Shown here: positions 1 to 5,172 of the stretch, piece by piece
Position numbering within the stretch: the first letter of the stretch is position 1
Layout of the letters: each line of letters opens with the position of its first letter
Assembly: GCA_011620145.1 (NCBI GenBank)
Contig: WOZT01000291.1
Location: forward strand, 1-5,172
DNA: 5,172 nt
DNA from: Gammaproteobacteria bacterium
Lineage (GTDB): Bacteria; Pseudomonadota; Gammaproteobacteria; UBA5335
Direction of reading: 5' to 3'
Made by a program: the position numbers and the translations under genes
The notes under the pieces: model-generated
Databases searched by the model: none
Seen by the model: only the letters and a program-made list of their open reading frames with translations
Told to the model about the DNA's origin: nothing

Positions 1-981
1 GCCCTGCTGGTGTTGTATTTCCTGAGCCTGGAGACGGCCGCCCCTGTCCTGTGGGGACTGGATGGGGTGCTCTCTATTGCGGCCGTCTATGCCGGTGTGA
101 TGCTGGTGCTGATGATCTGGGCGCGCTGGCGTCCGGTTTCACCCAGGCGGGTGGCAGCGAGCCTCTGGCTGGATTACCTGATCCTCGGATTGATCGTGGC
201 GCATGATCCCAATCCCGCCTTGCCCACGGCGCCGATCCTGCTGACGGTCTTGTTCGGCCACGGCCTGCGCTTCGGGCCGCTGGCGCTGGAGTCGGTGCTG
301 GCGGGTAGTTTCCTGGTGTTGCCGGGCATCATGACCCTGCGTGCCCTGCTGAGCGGCATCATGCCGGAGACTGCCACTTTCCTGACGCTGTTTCTCTATG
401 CCGTGCTGGCCATGTATGGCGCGATGCTGATCTGGCGCAGCGAGCGCCTGCGGCGGCGTCTGGATCGCCACAGCCCCCGGGATGAAACCAGTGGCGTGCT
501 CACCCGACGCGCACTGGCAGAGCAGGCCGATGTGCTGTTCAACCTGCATGCCCGCAGCGGACGTCCATTGAGCCTGATCCTGTTCCAGGTTCCGCTGTTC
601 CAAACCGGACCGGATTTGGAGGGCGCAGCGGGCCTGTCGCGGCGGTTGCTGCGCACCTGCGGGGAGGTGCTGCGTTATGGATTGCGCAGTTACGATCTGG
701 CGGGACGGCAGGATAGCGACCGCTTCGTTGTATTGCTGCCGGATACCGATGCAGTTCACGGCGCGGCGGTGGGCGAGCGCCTGCAACTGTCCCTGCAGCG
801 GCGCCTGGGTCAGGTGAGCGGCGAGGCGGTGAGCGTGCGCGCGGTGCGGGTGCAGGCACCGGGCGACGGCAGCGATTACGGCAGCTTGCTGGCCTGCGCC
901 CTGGAGCGCATGGATGGCGAGGGCGTCGGCGTTGCCGCCCAGCCGGGATCCTGGCCGATCGCGCCGCGCCCGACGACATGA
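1..981 (+). CDS. Membrane protein with C-terminal degenerate GGDEF domain (5' end outside window)
   Basis: The frame is open to the first base, so the true start probably lies upstream; a GTG at position 10 is the first possible start inside the window. Numbering from that GTG, residues 1-142 are hydrophobic with about five membrane segments (roughly 17-37, 51-64, 72-84, 92-110, 122-142). A GHGLRFG stretch at 83-89 recalls the GNGLR-type loop in RpfC-like sensor membrane domains; that likeness is tentative. An arginine-rich linker (143-153) leads to a cytoplasmic GGDEF-like domain (about 158-300). It opens with SGVLTRR, matching the usual TGLxNRR, and has FVVLLPDTD after the signature. The signature itself reads DSDRF (235-239): both glycines and the catalytic acidic residue are gone, so cyclase activity is unlikely. 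R226-x-x-D229, five residues before the signature, matches the c-di-GMP inhibitory site. The likely role is a membrane c-di-GMP sensor or an inactive relic. The stop overlaps the xerD start. Confidence 0.8.
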   Translation, partial: ALLVLYFLSLETAAPVLWGLDGVLSIAAVYAGVMLVLMIWARWRPVSPRRVAASLWLDYLILGLIVAHDPNPALPTAPILLTVLFGHGLRFGPLALESVLAGSFLVLPGIMTLRALLSGIMPETATFLTLFLYAVLAMYGAMLIWRSERLRRRLDRHSPRDETSGVLTRRALAEQADVLFNLHARSGRPLSLILFQVPLFQTGPDLEGAAGLSRRLLRTCGEVLRYGLRSYDLAGRQDSDRFVVLLPDTDAVHGAAVGERLQLSLQRRLGQVSGEAVSVRAVRVQAPGDGSDYGSLLACALERMDGEGVGVAAQPGSWPIAPRPTT

Positions 982-1880
982 CGGCCGTCTCCGCGGCAGA
1001 TCGGGCGCGACTGGATGCTTTCCTGGCCCGCCTGTGGAGCGAGCGGGGAATTTCTCCCCATACCCGGGAGGCTTACCGGCGCGATCTGACGGTGCTGTCG
1101 GCCTGGCTCGCGGCGCGGGGACTGGACCTGGCCTCGGCGGGGCCGGCCGAATTGCAGGACTGCTTGGCTGAACGCCTGGGGCTTGGCATCAGCGCCCGTT
1201 CCGTGGCGCGGCAGATTTCGGCCTGGCGGCAGTTCTATGCCGATTGGTGCCGGGAAAGCGGGCGCATCAATCCCACCGAGGATCTTCAGCCGCCTCGGCT
1301 GCCACGCACCCTGCCTCGGGTCTTGAGTGAGCTGGATGTGGACGCCCTGCTGCAGGCACCAGCCCTGGACACGCCGCTCGGCTTGCGGGACCGGGCCATG
1401 CTGGAACTGTTCTATGCCACCGGGATGCGGGTGTCCGAGCTGGTGGGGCTGGAACTGGGGCAGATGGATCTGCGGGTGGGTTGGGTGCGCGTGTACGGCA
1501 AGGGACGCAAGGAGCGGTTGGTCCCCATCGGGGAGGAAGCCCTGCATTGGCTGGCGCGCTATCTGCGCGAGGCCCGTCCCGAGCTGCTCGCCGGCCGGCG
1601 TTGCGATGCGCTGTTTCCGGGCCGGGATGGCGCCCCGCTCACGCGCCAGGCCTGCTGGTACCGGCTGCGGGCGCTCGGGCGGGTCGCGGGCATTCGCGGG
1701 GCGTTTTCACCCCATGCGCTGCGTCATGCCTTCGCCACGCATCTGCTCAATCATGGCGCCGACCTGCGCATGGTGCAGATGCTGCTGGGGCATAGCGACC
1801 TGTCCACTACCGAGATCTATACCCATGTGGCGCAGGCGCGCCTCAAGACCCTGCATGCGGCCCATCATCCACGCGGTTGA
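978..1880 (+). CDS. xerD: Site-specific tyrosine recombinase XerD
   Basis: XerD works with XerC at the dif site to resolve chromosome dimers, normally under FtsK control at the division septum. The 300-residue protein has the usual family length (E. coli XerD is 298). Residues 1-105 form the SAM-like N-terminal DNA-binding domain (SPHTREAYRRDL at 26-37). Residues 110-300 form the catalytic domain. All six catalytic residues are visible: R151 (in GMRVSEL), K175 (in GKGRKER), H246 and R249 (in SPHALRH), H272 (in LLGHSD) and the nucleophile Y281 (in IYTHV). The HHPRG ending and LLNHGADLRMVQMLLGHSD segment favour XerD over XerC. The ATG at 978 is chosen because it gives the E. coli-like N-terminus. 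No clear Shine-Dalgarno precedes it, but it overlaps the stop of the upstream gene as ATGA, suggesting translational coupling. A phage or transposon integrase is unlikely given the close match to housekeeping XerD. Confidence 0.96.
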   Translation: MTAVSAADRARLDAFLARLWSERGISPHTREAYRRDLTVLSAWLAARGLDLASAGPAELQDCLAERLGLGISARSVARQISAWRQFYADWCRESGRINPTEDLQPPRLPRTLPRVLSELDVDALLQAPALDTPLGLRDRAMLELFYATGMRVSELVGLELGQMDLRVGWVRVYGKGRKERLVPIGEEALHWLARYLREARPELLAGRRCDALFPGRDGAPLTRQACWYRLRALGRVAGIRGAFSPHALRHAFATHLLNHGADLRMVQMLLGHSDLSTTEIYTHVAQARLKTLHAAHHPRG

Positions 1881-1885
1881 TCGCG

Positions 1886-2209
1886 TCAGCGTTCCAGCAG
1901 CGCGCGCTTGCCGGGCTTGCCGTCCCATTCCTCCGCATCCGCGGGCGCGTCCTTCTTTTCGGTGATCACAGGCCAGTCTTTGGCCAGATCGGCATTGATG
2001 ACCAGGAAGGGCGCCTGTTCGGCGCTGAGGTCGTCTTCCGAAAAAATCGCCTGGGCGGGGCATTCCGGCTCGCAAAGGGTGCAGTCGATGCACTCCTCAG
2101 GATCAATCACCAGCATGTTGGGGCCTTCGTGGAAGCAGTCCACTGGGCACACCTCCACGCAATCGGTGTATTTGCACTTGATGCAGTTTTCAGTGACGAC
2201 GTAGGTCAT
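1886..2209 (-). CDS. fdxA: 7Fe ferredoxin FdxA ([3Fe-4S][4Fe-4S])
   Basis: This is a small cytoplasmic electron carrier of the Azotobacter vinelandii ferredoxin I type; its 107 residues equal the family length. Nine cysteines are present. By correspondence with Azotobacter FdI, C9, C17 and C50 bind the 3Fe cluster. C21, C40, C43 and C46 bind the 4Fe cluster. C12 and C25 are free cysteines near the clusters. The N-terminal [19 protein letters not shown] and the second motif [18 protein letters not shown] are nearly identical to FdI, and the tail keeps [13 protein letters not shown] and the final LER. The ATG at 2209 has a purine-rich GAGAGAG five bases upstream. The physiological partner cannot be read from this window. 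In Pseudomonas fdxA lies beside mutS; here it is near mutL. It ends 5 bases from the xerD stop, on the opposite strand. Confidence 0.96.
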   Translation of the reverse strand: MTYVVTENCIKCKYTDCVEVCPVDCFHEGPNMLVIDPEECIDCTLCEPECPAQAIFSEDDLSAEQAPFLVINADLAKDWPVITEKKDAPADAEEWDGKPGKRALLER

Positions 2210-2214
2210 GTGCT

Positions 2215-2221
2215 CTCTCTC
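2215..2221 (-). promoter_or_regulatory. Ribosome binding site of fdxA
   Basis: On the minus strand the sequence GAGAGAG ends five bases before the fdxA ATG. It is the clearest Shine-Dalgarno-like sequence in the window and supports that start codon. The first four bases (GAGA) fit the anti-SD core only partly, so its strength is uncertain. Confidence 0.6.
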
Positions 2222-2261
2222 AAAGTGTCATGCGGCCGCGCGCAAGGTCGTCGGAGGCGAA

Positions 2262-2290
2262 ATTCTAGCGGTTTGGCCCGAAGCTGGCGA
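2262..2290 (-). promoter_or_regulatory. Candidate sigma-70 promoter for fdxA
   Basis: Reading leftward on the minus strand, a TCGCCA -35 element (plus 2285-2290, 4 of 6 consensus bases) is followed by a 17-base spacer and a TAGAAT -10 element (plus 2262-2267, 5 of 6). Transcription would start near 2255, giving a leader of about 45 bases before the fdxA ATG that includes the GAGAGAG ribosome binding site. The promoter would let fdxA be expressed apart from the upstream Nudix gene. It is found by pattern only; no operator is recognised nearby. Confidence 0.5.
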
Positions 2291-2310
2291 GCATGGAAAT
2301 CAGCCTGGAA

Positions 2311-2850
2311 TCAGCGGGACCCGCGCCGCACATCCAGATCCAGTGTGGGATAGACCCCATGGCGGCGGTCCCTGAAATAGTCTTCAAGGGTGAGCCGCAC
2401 GGTATGGAACGCCAAGTCGTCCCAGGGGATCTCGGCTTCGGTAAACAGCGCGGTCTCCAGAGACTCGACGCCGGGCGAAAAATCCAGATCCAGCAGCCGG
2501 GCGCGGAAGAACACATAGATCTGGTTGATATGGGGCAGGTCGAAGAGCCGATAAAACGATTCGATTTCCACCCGTGCATTGGCCTCTTCCAGGGTTTCCC
2601 GCATGGCGCCCTGGCGGGTGGTTTCACCGTTTTCCAGGAAGCCGGCGGGCAGGGTCCAGTGGCCGCGACGGGGATGGATGGCGCGCCGGCACAGCAGCAC
2701 CTGATCCTCCCACGTGGGGATGCAGCCGACGATCATGCGCGGATTGTCGTAGTGGACCAGATTGCAGGTCTCGCAGACAAAGCGGGCCAGATGATCCCCA
2801 TCGGGAATCTTGCGGACGACGGGTTGGGCGCAATGAGGACAGAATTTCAT
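2311..2850 (-). CDS. Zinc-ribbon Nudix hydrolase
   Basis: This 179-residue protein has an N-terminal zinc ribbon (C4-P-H-C7 and C26-E-T-C29) joined to a Nudix domain (about 37-165). Nudix enzymes cleave X-linked nucleoside diphosphates using metal held by the Nudix box. Here the box runs from G70 to A92: G70, E76, R84-E85 and the metal-binding pair E88-E89 are present. The usual glycine after EEx is replaced by N91 (RETLEEAN). The segment WTLPAGFLENGE before the helix and FDLPHINQIYVFFRA after it are typical of a common proteobacterial family of this architecture. It is shorter than NudC (NADH pyrophosphatase, about 257 residues in E. coli), which also has a zinc ribbon, so NudC is not assigned. 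The substrate is unknown; nucleotide-sugar or dinucleotide house-cleaning is possible. The ATG gives the conserved MKFCPHC start but has no good Shine-Dalgarno. The gene reads toward fdxA and is divergent from mutL. Confidence 0.9.
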   Translation of the reverse strand: MKFCPHCAQPVVRKIPDGDHLARFVCETCNLVHYDNPRMIVGCIPTWEDQVLLCRRAIHPRRGHWTLPAGFLENGETTRQGAMRETLEEANARVEIESFYRLFDLPHINQIYVFFRARLLDLDFSPGVESLETALFTEAEIPWDDLAFHTVRLTLEDYFRDRRHGVYPTLDLDVRRGSR

Positions 2851-2963
2851 GGTGGACGGCTTGCTGGGGCGGGCGAAATTGCGCGACGAATCGCATTAAT
2901 GGTCCCACTGCAGTCCAGCGCTGTCCATCCCGGAGGGCGTGCCTCTGATAAAATCGGGCCATC
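2851..2963. other. Divergent intergenic region between the Nudix gene and mutL
   Basis: This 113-base gap must carry the promoters of both divergent genes. Rightward, an extended -10 lies at 2946-2954 (separate entry). Leftward, I see no convincing -35/-10 pair; the AT-rich ATTAAT around 2895-2900 is the only loosely plausible -10 area. The gap holds three 8-base perfect palindromes: CATTAATG (2894-2901), ACTGCAGT (2907-2914) and CAGCGCTG (2916-2923). It also holds a GTCCA direct repeat at 2913-2917 and 2923-2927, ten bases apart. No small gene or RNA is recognised here. Confidence 0.5.
2946..2954 (+). promoter_or_regulatory. Candidate extended -10 promoter of mutL
   Basis: The sequence TGATAAAAT contains an extended TG followed after one base by TAAAAT, 5 of 6 matches to TATAAT. 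No good -35 hexamer lies 16-18 bases upstream, which is tolerable for an extended -10 promoter. A start about seven bases downstream would fall near 2961, only about 3 bases before the mutL ATG at 2964. The mRNA would then be leaderless or nearly so, which agrees with the absence of a Shine-Dalgarno before mutL. Confidence 0.5.
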
Positions 2964-4766
<1,803 letters not shown>

Positions 4767-4768
4767 GG

Positions 4769-5172
4769 GTGGACCGCGCACGCCAGATCCCGGTGCTGGC
4801 CTTGCTGGGGCCGACCGCAGTGGGCAAGACCGACCTTGCCCTGGCGCTGGCCGAGCGCTGGCCGGTGGATGTGGTCAACATGGATTCGGCCCAGGTCTAT
4901 CGGGGCATGGACATCGGCACCGCCAAGCCCGACGCGGCCGCGCGCGCGCGGGTACCGCATCATCTGTTCGATCAGGTGGATCCCGCTGAGCCCTATTCCG
5001 CCGGCCGCTTCGTGACGGATGCCCGGGCGGCGATCCAGACGATCCAGCAGGCCGGGCGCGTTCCCTTGCTGGTGGGCGGGACCGTGCTGTATTACCGGGC
5101 GCTGCGCGATGGACTGGCGCCCCTGCCGGCTGCGGACCCAGTCGTGCGCGCCGAGCTGACCGCGCGCGCCGC
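4769..5172 (+). CDS. miaA: tRNA dimethylallyltransferase MiaA (3' end outside window)
   Basis: MiaA transfers a dimethylallyl group from DMAPP to N6 of A37 in tRNAs reading UNN codons, the first step toward ms2i6A. Only the first 134 codons of a protein usually near 310 residues are in the window. Visible are the P-loop GPTAVGKT (14-21), the segment [17 protein letters not shown] (38-54) with the catalytic aspartate D39, PHHLFD (63-68), PYSAGRF (75-81) and [14 protein letters not shown] (99-112), which matches the family's VGGTxLY signature. The start is taken as GTG 4769, two bases after the mutL stop; the TGAGG just before it abuts the codon, so the ribosome binding site is poor and translation is probably coupled to mutL. 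GTG at 4793 is a possible later start, still ahead of the P-loop. The mutL-miaA order is typical of gammaproteobacteria, and hfq would be expected beyond the edge. Confidence 0.95.
   Translation, partial: MDRARQIPVLALLGPTAVGKTDLALALAERWPVDVVNMDSAQVYRGMDIGTAKPDAAARARVPHHLFDQVDPAEPYSAGRFVTDARAAIQTIQQAGRVPLLVGGTVLYYRALRDGLAPLPAADPVVRAELTARA

Noticed and set aside
139..786. A 215-codon minus-strand open frame across the GGDEF-like gene
   Set aside because: It is a codon-aligned shadow rich in Gln, Arg and Ala, opposite a gene with clear membrane segments and a GGDEF-like fold pattern.
876..1547. A 223-codon minus-strand open frame across xerD
   Set aside because: It is codon-aligned antisense to xerD, explained by the same lack of TTA, CTA and TCA codons. 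It has a low-complexity, Gln/His/Pro/Arg-rich composition with no known motif.
978..1880. xerD as part of an integron or mobile element
   Set aside because: The protein matches housekeeping XerD over its full length, ending included. No attachment site, cassette array or terminal inverted repeats are visible, and base composition looks like that of its neighbours.
1871..1886. Possible bidirectional terminator hairpin between xerD and fdxA
   Set aside because: The stem is only five base pairs and no T-tract follows on either strand, so it is kept only as an observation.
1877..2353. A 158-codon plus-strand open frame across fdxA
   Set aside because: It is codon-aligned antisense to fdxA, whose ferredoxin cysteine pattern is unmistakable. 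It would also overlap the xerD stop.

Overview
This is a GC-rich window of ordinary, densely packed bacterial chromosome. It holds six protein-coding genes, and the first and last run off the edges. The proteins are of gammaproteobacterial type: XerD ending in HHPRG, an Azotobacter-type 7Fe ferredoxin FdxA, and the mutL-miaA pair. The high GC content and a MutL that keeps its endonuclease site argue against the enterics. They fit a deeper or environmental gammaproteobacterium, perhaps a Chromatiales/Ectothiorhodospiraceae-like or other sulfur-oxidising type. That placement is an inference; no rRNA or other decisive marker is present.

Layout from left to right. (1) 1-981, plus: the 3' part of a multi-pass membrane protein with a C-terminal degenerate GGDEF domain. 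(2) 978-1880, plus: xerD, overlapping the first gene by an ATGA stop/start junction. (3) 1886-2209, minus: fdxA, tail-to-tail with xerD and only 5 bases away. (4) 2311-2850, minus: a zinc-ribbon Nudix hydrolase reading toward fdxA. The 101-base gap before fdxA holds a good candidate promoter and a ribosome binding site. (5) 2964-4766, plus: mutL, divergent from the Nudix gene across 113 bases. An extended -10 sequence lies almost against the mutL start codon. (6) 4769-end, plus: the 5' part of miaA, 2 bases after mutL.

How the genes fit together: xerD acts in chromosome dimer resolution, mutL in mismatch repair and miaA in tRNA modification at A37. The mutL-miaA arrangement is the known gammaproteobacterial one, normally followed by hfq, but amiB is not upstream here. 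FdxA and the Nudix enzyme form a separate leftward unit. I see no tRNA, rRNA, CRISPR array, insertion sequence, prophage or toxin-antitoxin genes, and no stretch over 300 bases without a gene. I do not see a new multi-gene system. The most interesting points are the GGDEF-like protein (catalytic motif lost, RxxD inhibitory-site motif retained), the nicking-type MutL with a D-I-H-A variant and a well-placed clamp-binding motif, and the apparently leaderless or near-leaderless mutL transcript.
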